Positions 25,671-33,841 of a DNA stretch of 49,102 bases are shown here, in pieces (positions within the stretch are counted from its first letter, which is position 1; each line of letters starts with the position of its first letter). This DNA comes from an uncultured Lachnospiraceae bacterium (GTDB lineage Bacteria; Bacillota; Clostridia; Lachnospirales; Lachnospiraceae). The position numbers and the translations under genes are program-made. Location of the stretch: assembly GCA_910578795.1 (NCBI GenBank), contig CAJTSD010000028.1:1-49102 (forward strand), written 5' to 3'. Below the pieces are notes generated by a model. The model was not told where the DNA came from. It did no database searches and was given only the letters and a program-made list of their open reading frames with translations.

Positions 25671-26573
25671 TAGTTTCTCCAAATCTTCCACTTTATCTAT
25701 ATTGATGCACTTAACGTCTTTGTTAATCTTTCTCATAAAGCCGCTAAGGGTTTTTCCCGGTCCTATTTCGATAAATGTATCCACGCCGTCCGCAATCATC
25801 TTCTCAATCGTCTGCTGCCAGCACACGGAATTGGACACCTGGTTCTGCAAAAGCTCCTTAATCGGCGCCTTGTCCGTCACATCCGTTGCATTGACATTGC
25901 TGATATACGGAATTGCCGGATTGCGCAGTTCAATGTTCTTTAATTCCTCGCCAAGCTTTTCGCCTGCTCCCTTCAAAAGCTCAGAGTGGAACGGGCCGCT
26001 TACCTTCAACGGTACACAACGCTTTGCACCTGCGTCCGAAAGCGCCTGCGCGGCTGCCGCCACTGCTTTTTCTTCTCCGGTAATCACAATCTGTCCGGGG
26101 CAGTTGTAGTTTGCCACTGTCACAATGCCCTCTGTCGCCGCACAAATCTCATTTATTTTCTCGCTGTCAAGCCCGAGCACCGCCGTCATCGCGCCGCCCA
26201 CCGGATACGCCTCCTGCATGAAAATGCCACGCTTTCTGATAATATGAAACAAATCCTTCAAATCCATAACGTCCGCCGCCGCAAGCGCGCCGTACTCTCC
26301 AAGGCTTAAGCCCGCCGTAATATCCGCCTTGATGCCCTTTGCCTCAAGCACCTTTAAGATTGCCACCTCGTCCGCAAGCATCGCAATCTGCGTATATTCC
26401 GTGATATTGATGTCCTCGTTCTCCTCGAAACAAAGCTTTTCCATATCAAGCCCTGACGCCTCGCCCGCGAGCGCAAATACTTCCTTTGCCTCGCTGTATG
26501 TATCATAAAAATCCTTTCCCATGCCAACGTACTGGGAACCCTGACCGGGGAAAATAAATGCTGTTTTGCTCAT
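25665..26573 (-). CDS. fabD: Malonyl-CoA-ACP transacylase
   Basis: Transfers malonyl from CoA to acyl carrier protein. The 302-residue protein starts MSKTAFIFPGQGSQ and has the catalytic GLSLGEYGA (Ser90) and a histidine in SGPFHSELL. The ATG at 26573 is chosen by family start and AAAGG upstream; the frame is open 12 codons further. The stop codon lies inside a palindromic element. Confidence 0.95.
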   Translation of the reverse strand: MSKTAFIFPGQGSQYVGMGKDFYDTYSEAKEVFALAGEASGLDMEKLCFEENEDINITEYTQIAMLADEVAILKVLEAKGIKADITAGLSLGEYGALAAADVMDLKDLFHIIRKRGIFMQEAYPVGGAMTAVLGLDSEKINEICAATEGIVTVANYNCPGQIVITGEEKAVAAAAQALSDAGAKRCVPLKVSGPFHSELLKGAGEKLGEELKNIELRNPAIPYISNVNATDVTDKAPIKELLQNQVSNSVCWQQTIEKMIADGVDTFIEIGPGKTLSGFMRKINKDVKCINIDKVEDLEKLA

Positions 26574-26596
26574 TTTATGTGCCTTTCTTTTATAAG

Positions 26597-26629
26597 GGAT
26601 ATAGTTCAAACATATGTTTGTATATATCC
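26597..26629. other. Intercistronic hairpin, fabK-fabD junction
   Basis: GGATATA (26597-26603) pairs with TATATCC (26623-26629), enclosing the 14-base palindrome CAAACATATGTTTG (26607-26620). The hairpin begins in the fabK stop codon (26629-26631). Confidence 0.65.
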
Positions 26630-27558
26630 TAAAATGTTTTATTTAATAACTCCATGCCCTCCGACATTATTTCGTCGATAATTTCCTTACAGGGCTGTTC
26701 CTTTTTGACAAGTCCCGCAATCTGACCTGCCATCACCGTGCCGTTTACGACATCGCCTTCCACGACTGCCTTGCGCAGGGAGCCAAGCGTCATCTTTTCA
26801 AGCTCCATAAAGTCCGCGCCTTCTTTTTCCAGCTTTAAATATTCCTTCGTCATTTTATTGCGGATGCTTCTCACGGGATGCCCCGTCGAAAGCCCTGTCA
26901 CTGCCGAATCAATGTCCTTTGCCTTGATTAACATTGCCTTGTACTTCTCATGCACAATCGACTCCGATGCCACGACAAAACGCGTACCAAGCTGCACGCC
27001 CTCCGCGCCAAGCATAAACGCCGCCGCAAAGCCCCTGCCATCCGCGATACCGCCTGCCGCAATCACCGGAATGCTCACGGCATCCACAACCTGCGGCACA
27101 AGTGCCATTGTCGTTGTCGAACCGATGTGTCCGCCGCTCTCCGTGCCTTCCGCAACAACCGCGTCCGCACCGCCGCGCTCCATGAGTTTCGCGAGCGCCA
27201 CGCTTGCTACAACGGGAATAACCTTCACACCAGCCGCTTTCCACATCTCCATGTATTTCGCCGGATTGCCCGCGCCCGTGGTAACGACCTTCACGCCCTC
27301 GTCCACAATGACCTTCGCAATCTCGTCCGCCTCAGGGTTCATCAGCATGATATTTACGCCAAACGGCTTGTCCGTCAGCTCTTTTGCCTTTTGGATCTGC
27401 TCCCTGACAAAGGAAGCCGGCGCGCCGCCCGCGCCGATTAATCCAAGTCCGCCTGCCTCCGATACTGCCGCCGCAAGCTGATACGTGGCAACCCATGCCA
27501 TACCGCCCTGTATAATAGGATATTCAATTCCTAAAATCTCTGTAATTCTTGTTTTCAT
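26629..27558 (-). CDS. fabK: Enoyl-ACP reductase II (FabK)
   Basis: FMN-dependent reduction of trans-2-enoyl-ACP, the last step of each elongation cycle. The 309-residue protein matches FabK: ITEILGIEYPIIQGGMAWVA, GFGL-like LGLIGAGGAPASF, FGVNIMLMNP, VAEGTESGGHIGS and IAAGGIADGRG. The start is coupled to acpP as TAATG. A second superfamily member occurs later in the operon. FabK-type reductases are intrinsically insensitive to triclosan; this follows from the family. Confidence 0.95.
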   Translation of the reverse strand: MKTRITEILGIEYPIIQGGMAWVATYQLAAAVSEAGGLGLIGAGGAPASFVREQIQKAKELTDKPFGVNIMLMNPEADEIAKVIVDEGVKVVTTGAGNPAKYMEMWKAAGVKVIPVVASVALAKLMERGGADAVVAEGTESGGHIGSTTTMALVPQVVDAVSIPVIAAGGIADGRGFAAAFMLGAEGVQLGTRFVVASESIVHEKYKAMLIKAKDIDSAVTGLSTGHPVRSIRNKMTKEYLKLEKEGADFMELEKMTLGSLRKAVVEGDVVNGTVMAGQIAGLVKKEQPCKEIIDEIMSEGMELLNKTF

Positions 27559-27791
27559 TATGCGTTTACGCCCTTTGCTTTCATGTAATCAATAACGGAA
27601 CCAACCGTTGTAATCTTCTCCAAATCCTCAGAAGGGATTTCTACGCCGTACTCCTCCTCGAATGCCATAACAAGCTCGAACAGGTCAAGGGAGTCTGCCT
27701 CCAAATCCTCTTTAAAACGTGTAGCCTCTGTAATCTCCACATCCTCAATGTTTAACTGTTCTTCAATAATTTCCTTTACTCTCTCTAACAT
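27558..27791 (-). CDS. acpP: Acyl carrier protein
   Basis: Carries acyl intermediates on a 4'-phosphopantetheine arm. The 77-residue acidic protein has the attachment site EADSLDLFEL (Ser34) and the recognition helix after it. The ATG at 27791 (MLERVKEIIEE) has AAAGGAG about 10 bases upstream; the frame is open 17 codons more, but that part would run into the operator region. It is the first gene of the fab operon. Confidence 0.96.
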   Translation of the reverse strand: MLERVKEIIEEQLNIEDVEITEATRFKEDLEADSLDLFELVMAFEEEYGVEIPSEDLEKITTVGSVIDYMKAKGVNA

Positions 27792-27830
27792 GATAATTTG
27801 TCTCCTTTTTTCTTTTATAATCGAATTTTG

Positions 27831-27859
27831 TTTGAAAATCAAAAAGTTTGACTTTCAAA
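27831..27859. promoter_or_regulatory. Two tandem FabT-type operators
   Basis: TTTGAAAATCAAA (27831-27843) and TTTGACTTTCAAA (27847-27859) are both perfect TTTGA-N3-TCAAA palindromes, centres 16 bases apart, 40-70 bases upstream of acpP. This pattern is the known FabT box of streptococci (AGTTTGAC...TCAAA). A FabT-like gene closes the operon, so repression of the whole operon at this site is likely. The two boxes could also fold on each other as one hairpin. Confidence 0.8.
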
Positions 27860-27874
27860 GTATTTACGAGATAA

Positions 27875-27903
27875 AGATTAACGCTTTCATTGTCAGATGT
27901 CAA
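27875..27903 (-). promoter_or_regulatory. Candidate promoter of the fab operon
   Basis: A perfect TTGACA (27903-27898) is followed 17 bases later by the weak TAATCT (27880-27875), which would place the FabT boxes just downstream of the start. An alternative is TTGATT (27842-27837) with TATAAA (27819-27814), whose -35 box lies inside the first FabT box but which leaves a very short leader. I cannot decide between them. Confidence 0.45.
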
Positions 27904-27966
27904 GGAAAATTTTTACTTTTAGGAATAAGTTTATGTTTTATTTAGGATTTGTTAGATTTAGCTAAC

Positions 27967-28010
27967 AAAAAACACCCCTTAATTCCGTTTTCCGGACTTA
28001 AGAGATGTTT
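27967..28010 (-). terminator. Terminator between the small gene and the fab operon
   Basis: An 18-base imperfect stem (27970-27987 with 27993-28010; inner part TCCG/CGGA) is followed on the minus strand by a run of T. It separates the small hypothetical gene from the fab promoter. Confidence 0.8.
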
Positions 28011-28029
28011 CTGTTTTCCATATCAATTT

Positions 28030-28227
28030 TTACCTCAGTACAGGGCGGCATTTTAAGTTGATATTACCCGTACTATAATACGGCTTTCTGTTAAATGCCT
28101 CCTTTGCTTCGGGTTTAATGCTGTTTCCGGAGAGCTCCCGTTCTGTCATTTTTTTACTCTCCATTATTTCCCTTTCGATATATTCGCTCACAAGCCGAGC
28201 TGCTCCCTTTTGGTCAAGAAATTCCAT
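28030..28227 (-). CDS. Small hypothetical protein
   Basis: A 65-residue charged protein (MEFLDQKGAARLVSEYIERE, then a basic, unstructured tail KPYYSTGNINLKCRPVLR). I do not recognise the family. The ATG at 28227 has GGGGGAA at normal spacing; an upstream in-frame ATG lacks a site. It has its own promoter (28291-28319) and terminator, so it is a monocistronic unit. Confidence 0.6.
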   Translation of the reverse strand: MEFLDQKGAARLVSEYIEREIMESKKMTERELSGNSIKPEAKEAFNRKPYYSTGNINLKCRPVLR

Positions 28228-28290
28228 AACCGGTTCCCCCTTCTTACGCATTTTGCACAAAAAACATGTGATTTCGCCTTTGTTATCCTA

Positions 28291-28319
28291 TTTATATCAC
28301 AATATTTTTTGTTATTCAA
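28291..28319 (-). promoter_or_regulatory. Promoter for the small hypothetical gene
   Basis: TTGAAT (28319-28314), 17 bases, TATAAA (28296-28291). Just upstream lies the palindrome TTGTATA/TATACAA (28327-28345), a possible operator. Confidence 0.6.
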
Positions 28320-28478
28320 GGGAATATTGTATATTTTTTATACAATTCAAAATATATATGAAATCTCTACAATTCTTATGTGAAAAGTTTGTCTTATTTA
28401 CCTATGGAACACTTCGCACAATGCCATAAATGCATCCTCAAATAAGCGGATTCGCGTAACGATTCCGTGCCCTCATAG

Positions 28479-30179
28479 TTACAAATTTTCCAATTCCGCA
28501 AGCTGCTCTTTCAGCTCGCGTCTTGCATCCTCAATATTTTCACGGTTGCGCGAATTCAGCGCCTCCTCAAATTTTCGAAGCCACATGTCAATCAATACAC
28601 GCTCATCACCCGTGCTCTCCTCGTACAGACGCTCACCCTTAAGCAAAAGCAACCTGTTTTCCTCCTGATCGCGCGGGTGTACCTTCAAATACGAAAGCTC
28701 CTCCATGCGCTGCTGCACTTCTTCTTCTGACATCTCATTGCTCTTGCCCTTAATAATCTGCTTCTTTACCTCACCCGTGGAAATCACCTTCACCTGTACC
28801 TCCAAAAGCGAGTTAATATCATATGTATACGTAATGTCCACCGCTTCCTCGCCCGCAGCGTTTTTCGGCACACGCACCGTCATACTGCCAAGCAGCAGGT
28901 TATTCTGCGCAAAACGGCTCTCGCCCTGCAAGACATTCACACGGATACTCTCCTGATTGTCATGCAACGTGTAAACCCTCTCCGTGCGGCTTGCCGGAAT
29001 GACGGTATTGCGGTCAATAATCGGCATGAAATGCCCTGCCTCGTACATCCCGTTTGCACGCTCCACTGAAATCTCCGTGCCAAGCGTAAACGAACAGACA
29101 TCCGTCAGAATAACCTCCTTCACCGCCTCGTTTCGCTCCTTCATCGCCGCCTGTATGGCTGCGCCAATCGCCACTGCCTCGTCGGGATTAATTGATGTGT
29201 CAGGGAACTTACGGAACAGCTTTACGATAAAATTGTGCACAGCAGGAAGCTTCGTCGCCCCACCTACAAGCACCACCTCGTCAATCTCCGAAAGCTTAAT
29301 ATGTGCATCGGATAAGCTCCTTTGAACAGGCTTCCTGATTTTCTCTAGCAAAGGCTCACAAAGCGCCTCATAATCCTTAAGTGAAATATGAAGCTCCTTA
29401 TCCTCATCCTGATATGGGAAAACAATACTGACCTCATCTTTATCCGTAAACTCGCGCTTTGCAATCTCAGCCGCATTGTGAAGCCGCCCAAGCTCCCGCA
29501 TCGTGAGCGAATCCAAAGGAATTTCATTTTTCTGCAAGAATTCATTCACCAGCAAATCCGTAAAATCTTCACCACCCAAATAATTATCGCCTGCAACCGC
29601 ACGCACTTCCAAAATATTCTCGAACAGCTCCAAAATTGACACGTCAAACGTACCGCCGCCCAAATCAAATACCAAAAAGCGCGTATTCGCCCTTTTTTCA
29701 TATAACCCGTAAGCAATCGCAGCGGCAGTCGGCTCGCTGATAATGCGCTCCACCTTCAGTCCCGCAAGCTCACCTGCGCGCTTCGTCGCCTTCCTGCGCT
29801 TGTCATCAAAATAAGCCGGCACGCTGATAACAGCCTCCGTAACTTCCTCTTTTAAATACGTTTCCGCATCCTCTTTCAATGCGCGCAGTACAAAAGCCGA
29901 AAGCTCCTCAGCATTATATGTATGGTCGCCCAAGCTGTATTTTTTGTCCGTACCCATAAAACGCTTAAACACATCCGCCGCCCTGTCCGGATGCAGCAAT
30001 CCATATTCGCGTGCCGTTTCTCCGACGGAAACAATCCCCTGTTCGTCCACACTAACCACCGACGGCGTCAGCGGCTTCCCAAGACGGTTCGGAATGATTT
30101 TCGCCCCATCGTCGCTGTAATATGCGCAAAGACTGTTCGTCGTTCCTAAATCAATTCCTATTATCATGTTTTTACACAT
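28479..30179 (-). CDS. HscC-like Hsp70 chaperone
   Basis: A 566-residue Hsp70 with a complete nucleotide-binding domain (IGIDLGTTNS, ISVPAYFDD, ISEPTAAAIAYG, VFDLGGGTFDVS, VVLVGGATKLPAV) and a substrate-binding domain with a shortened lid. It is shorter than DnaK (usually over 600) and lacks the acidic DnaK C-terminal tail; DnaK operon genes grpE and dnaJ are not adjacent. It resembles specialised HscC proteins. It lies 55 bases after the giant TPR protein with a degenerate J domain, which is its probable partner. The start is uncertain: ATG at 30179 or four codons later. Confidence 0.88.
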   Translation of the reverse strand: MCKNMIIGIDLGTTNSLCAYYSDDGAKIIPNRLGKPLTPSVVSVDEQGIVSVGETAREYGLLHPDRAADVFKRFMGTDKKYSLGDHTYNAEELSAFVLRALKEDAETYLKEEVTEAVISVPAYFDDKRRKATKRAGELAGLKVERIISEPTAAAIAYGLYEKRANTRFLVFDLGGGTFDVSILELFENILEVRAVAGDNYLGGEDFTDLLVNEFLQKNEIPLDSLTMRELGRLHNAAEIAKREFTDKDEVSIVFPYQDEDKELHISLKDYEALCEPLLEKIRKPVQRSLSDAHIKLSEIDEVVLVGGATKLPAVHNFIVKLFRKFPDTSINPDEAVAIGAAIQAAMKERNEAVKEVILTDVCSFTLGTEISVERANGMYEAGHFMPIIDRNTVIPASRTERVYTLHDNQESIRVNVLQGESRFAQNNLLLGSMTVRVPKNAAGEEAVDITYTYDINSLLEVQVKVISTGEVKKQIIKGKSNEMSEEEVQQRMEELSYLKVHPRDQEENRLLLLKGERLYEESTGDERVLIDMWLRKFEEALNSRNRENIEDARRELKEQLAELENL

Positions 30180-30234
30180 ATCCTTTCCATATTATTTATA
30201 ACTACAATCCATTCATAATGTGCAAATAATAATT

Positions 30235-33200
30235 TTAATTTTTCCTCGTCATCAAACGATATATCGCGTGTCCATTATAGTAGCTGCGTTCCTGCACCGC
30301 CTTCTCAAAATATTCATACGCACGCGCCATATCGCCCTTCGCCTCGTAAAGAATCCCAAGCGACTCAAACCGGTCACAGCACGCCGGGTAATTGCAGAAG
30401 GAACACATCACGCAGCCCTCCAGCATCGCGGCATACTTCTCGGCAAGCCTAAGCTCACCCGTAATTGCCAAAAAGTCAACAATCAGCGTCAAATTATCCA
30501 GCCTTGCCGTAGGATCGCTTTCGATATAACGGTCATACGCCTCCTCTCCGGAACAGCCGAAGTACTTTTCAATGGCATTCACAAAAAGCAGCCTGTAATG
30601 CTCTGCCTCTTTCTCGCGCTTTAAAAATTTATTAAGACGGATTAGCTCCAGTACACACCCGTTGCTGTCCTCCCAGTCAATTTCCTTGTGGTCGGACGAC
30701 GTGTATGAAATCAGCTTCTCCTTAACAGGAATCGCCTCCTTGAGCATTAAAAAATCATACGCTAAAATATCACCGTAAAGATCCCGTAAATCATAGGTAT
30801 TATATTTGTGGAATGCCCGTTTTACTTCCTTTAAAACCGCTTTCTTTTCCTTCACCGTAGTACAGGCTCTATGCCGTACATAAAGCTGGAGATAGACATT
30901 GTACGCGTCGTCAAAAAGCTCCGCATAGCTCTTTAAAATATGAAGCGCCTTGTCATATTCACCCACGGAAACATAAATATTCTTCAACTCACGCACCATA
31001 TGGGATTTCCGCTCCGAATCATAATACCGCAAGCTCCCCCGCAAAAGCTTTTCCGCATCCGCAAACCTTCCAAGCTTCATATACGTGTGACTAAGCGAAA
31101 GTGTTGCGGTATATGCATAACGCTCACCGCGTTCCTTATCCGTCAGCGTATCCAGTGCTTCCTCAATATATTCCACGCCCTTTGCAAACTGTCCCAATCC
31201 GCCGTATGCTTTTCCTAAACTGACACTAATGTCATATTTTGCGTTCTCATCCGCAATTTCATACCCTTTCTTAAGTTCTGCAATCGCTTCCTCATATTTG
31301 CCAAGCTGCATCAGTGCGCAGCCGCAGCGGTAATACGCAAAATCCGCATCCTCCGGTTCCGAACTGATATATCTTCTCCAAAACGCAATGGAATCATTGT
31401 ATAACGACCTGCGTCCAATCGCCATATCATCATACGCCCTGGCAGCAACCTTGTAAATCCCCGGACGGTCCGGCGTAAGATTAATCGCTTTGTGTATGTA
31501 TTCACATGCCGTATCAATGTCACCCATATCATGGTAACGCTCCGCCATCTTAATATAAAGCTCCGTATCCGGCACAAAAAACTTTTCAATAAATAAATAT
31601 TCCTGCAACGCCGCCTGTGCCTGATCCTGATCTGCATAGCACGCGGCAAGCGCCATATGATACTTTGCGCGGTCATTTACCTCAATTGCACTTTTCAAAT
31701 GCGGTACCTTGTTCTGTTTAAACTGCGCCACGCACATTGCTTTCATATAATATAGCTCCGCAAGGTAATCCCGGATATACAGATCCTCCGCTTCCCGCTC
31801 GCCCTCCACAAGCATATCATCAAGCGCCTTGTTGAGCTTCGCAATATCCGCGCTGTCTGGCTTTGCATAATAATCATAAACAAGCCTTAACGCACGCAGC
31901 CCAAAACTTGTTACTTCTGCCGCCTGTGCCCGTTTAAATATATCCTCGGCATCCTCAAGCTGCCTGTAATCCAAAAAAACACGAACGGTATATTCATAAA
32001 TTCCCGCTTCCTGTGCACCCCCGTCCAAAAGCTGGTAAAACAGGTCAATAACCTCCTGCGCATTGTCCATTTCATAACATATCCGCTGCTTTAAAAACAG
32101 AAGTCCGTTCTGCACGCCAAGATCCTTAATCAGCATATCATACACTTCATATGCCTTCTGATACTGTTTTGTTTCTGAATAGGAATATGCCAAATTTAAC
32201 GACGCAGTTACATTGTCAGACGCCGCATTCTGCGCGTCAATAAACTTCGGAATTGACTGTTTATATAACTCATAGCGTTTTTCGATTGTTTCCGCATCCT
32301 TTGCACGAATCATAAGCATCAAGCCAAGCTGCAGATATGCATCGGACAGACTGCGCTCAAGCGATTCCTTTGTGTCGTCCTCCGGAAGCGGTCTTCCCGC
32401 CTCTAAATCAGCAAGCTTTCCCTGAATGACTGCAAGCCTTTTCTCGCCATGCTCCGCCGCCTTCACATAATCCTTTTTCTGCTTATACATATAGGAGAGC
32501 AGCATATGATATCCCTTAATCTCCTCTTCATAAGAGGAATCAGACTGAATCGCCGCAATCGCCTTGTCTGGCTGGTCCTGATAACCGTATGCATACACCA
32601 GCAGGCGCACATCTTCCGGATCAATTTTACCGTCCCGCATACCACGCTCGCAAAGCTCAATAAACTCTTTTTCTGCTTTATTCGCAGCCTCGTTCAGCTC
32701 CTCATCATCGCTCAGATTGCGAATCGCATAAATATGCTTCAGCGCCTCACGTAGTTCACCATGCTCAATCTCATAAAATGCCGCATATTTATTGCCCGCA
32801 TAATTTTCCCCGTTAATCTCCAGGCTTTGGCATAACGCCTTGTATGCTTCTTCCTTTTTGCCCATATTCCAAAGCAGGGAGCCGCATACCATCTGCACAT
32901 GCAAATCATCATGATACTCCTGTGCATCCAAAAGACCGGTTACGATTTCCAACGCTTCCTCCACATTCCCCGACCTGCGCAAATATTCTGCTTTATCAAT
33001 CGCATAATGGGGATGCCAGATTCCAAGCGCGTCAATTGCTTTGATTAAGTCTCCCGCGCGCGTACTGTCCTCATTATTTAGTTCTCCGCCAAGCTCGTAG
33101 ATGTAATTAAAAAACGCATCGTAATCCGCATCATCCGCACCCTTGAGCAAGCACATCCAATTATAAGAGTACCCGCCATTAGGGTTACTGATGTTCGATA

Positions 33201-33708
33201 TCATGAAGTCCACAAAGCCTACGGGAAGATGCTCTTTAAACTCCTGTTCATTTTCCCGTATGTGAAAATATCCGTCTAAAAGAATGTATGTTTCGTGCGT
33301 AATCCGGTAATTTTCCGCAAGATAAATAAAAAGCGCCCATTTCGCCTCATCATAGCTGTCGAGCCCCTCAAACACCTCATCCTTCAAAAGTTCCTCCCAG
33401 GACGCCGGATTAATTCGTGCCGACATACTTTTATAAATATCGGCAAGCCTCGCCCGAAATGCTCCCATCGGTGTGCTTGTATCAATCATCTCTGCTACAA
33501 CCTGTTCCTCATCCGGTGTGCGGCTATATGCAAGCGCATTCTCATACGCCTCCCGCAACGACTTAAAACCCTCAGGGTTTTCCTCAGGGTTGTTTGCAGG
33601 CAGCGCCATACGGTATGCGCTGCGAATTAAGTTCTCATCCTTTGTGATCTCAATTCCAAGAATCGCAAAGGTCGTGACAATATTCGTCATATTGAAATCC
33701 TTCTCCAT
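30235..33708 (-). CDS. Giant TPR protein with degenerate N-terminal J-like domain
   Basis: A 1157-residue soluble protein. Residues about 12-62 have the J-domain helix pattern (FAILGI, DENLIRSAYRMALPA, GFKSLREAYENAL), but the HPD tripeptide needed to stimulate Hsp70 is replaced by ANNPE. The rest is a long helical array of TPR-like repeats, including clear ones at about 400-560 and 690-930 (for example YHMALAACYADQDQAQAA). Near the C terminus is a cysteine cluster, CVMCSFCNYPACC (about 1092-1105), possibly metal-binding. The ATG at 33708 has AAAGGAGAG upstream. Context with an HscC-like Hsp70 suggests a client-loading scaffold; this is inferred. Confidence 0.85.
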   Translation of the reverse strand: MEKDFNMTNIVTTFAILGIEITKDENLIRSAYRMALPANNPEENPEGFKSLREAYENALAYSRTPDEEQVVAEMIDTSTPMGAFRARLADIYKSMSARINPASWEELLKDEVFEGLDSYDEAKWALFIYLAENYRITHETYILLDGYFHIRENEQEFKEHLPVGFVDFMISNISNPNGGYSYNWMCLLKGADDADYDAFFNYIYELGGELNNEDSTRAGDLIKAIDALGIWHPHYAIDKAEYLRRSGNVEEALEIVTGLLDAQEYHDDLHVQMVCGSLLWNMGKKEEAYKALCQSLEINGENYAGNKYAAFYEIEHGELREALKHIYAIRNLSDDEELNEAANKAEKEFIELCERGMRDGKIDPEDVRLLVYAYGYQDQPDKAIAAIQSDSSYEEEIKGYHMLLSYMYKQKKDYVKAAEHGEKRLAVIQGKLADLEAGRPLPEDDTKESLERSLSDAYLQLGLMLMIRAKDAETIEKRYELYKQSIPKFIDAQNAASDNVTASLNLAYSYSETKQYQKAYEVYDMLIKDLGVQNGLLFLKQRICYEMDNAQEVIDLFYQLLDGGAQEAGIYEYTVRVFLDYRQLEDAEDIFKRAQAAEVTSFGLRALRLVYDYYAKPDSADIAKLNKALDDMLVEGEREAEDLYIRDYLAELYYMKAMCVAQFKQNKVPHLKSAIEVNDRAKYHMALAACYADQDQAQAALQEYLFIEKFFVPDTELYIKMAERYHDMGDIDTACEYIHKAINLTPDRPGIYKVAARAYDDMAIGRRSLYNDSIAFWRRYISSEPEDADFAYYRCGCALMQLGKYEEAIAELKKGYEIADENAKYDISVSLGKAYGGLGQFAKGVEYIEEALDTLTDKERGERYAYTATLSLSHTYMKLGRFADAEKLLRGSLRYYDSERKSHMVRELKNIYVSVGEYDKALHILKSYAELFDDAYNVYLQLYVRHRACTTVKEKKAVLKEVKRAFHKYNTYDLRDLYGDILAYDFLMLKEAIPVKEKLISYTSSDHKEIDWEDSNGCVLELIRLNKFLKREKEAEHYRLLFVNAIEKYFGCSGEEAYDRYIESDPTARLDNLTLIVDFLAITGELRLAEKYAAMLEGCVMCSFCNYPACCDRFESLGILYEAKGDMARAYEYFEKAVQERSYYNGHAIYRLMTRKN

Positions 33709-33799
33709 GTAATCCGCTCTCCTTTGTACCCAACTCAAAGACTATTGTACCAAGTTTTTTCGCATTTGTATATGGTATTTGTTTGGTAATCGTACAAAA

Positions 33800-33828
33800 A
33801 ACGGATACTCTTAGTTTGAGTATCCGTT
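33800..33828. terminator. Strong bidirectional terminator
   Basis: AACGGATACTC (33800-33810), loop TTAGTTT, GAGTATCCGTT (33818-33828), perfect 11-bp stem with T-runs on both strands. It ends the DUF3048 gene. Confidence 0.92.
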
Positions 33829-33841
33829 AATTTTTTCACTA

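Noticed and set aside
26738..27481. Plus-strand open frame of 247 codons antisense to fabK
   Set aside because: The length comes from the codon bias of fabK; the product is Ser/Pro/Ala/Thr-rich with no family resemblance and no start signals.
28441..28470. Hairpin CGGATTCG/CGATTCCG downstream of the Hsp70 gene as a terminator
   Set aside because: The stem has a mismatch and no T-run follows on the minus strand.
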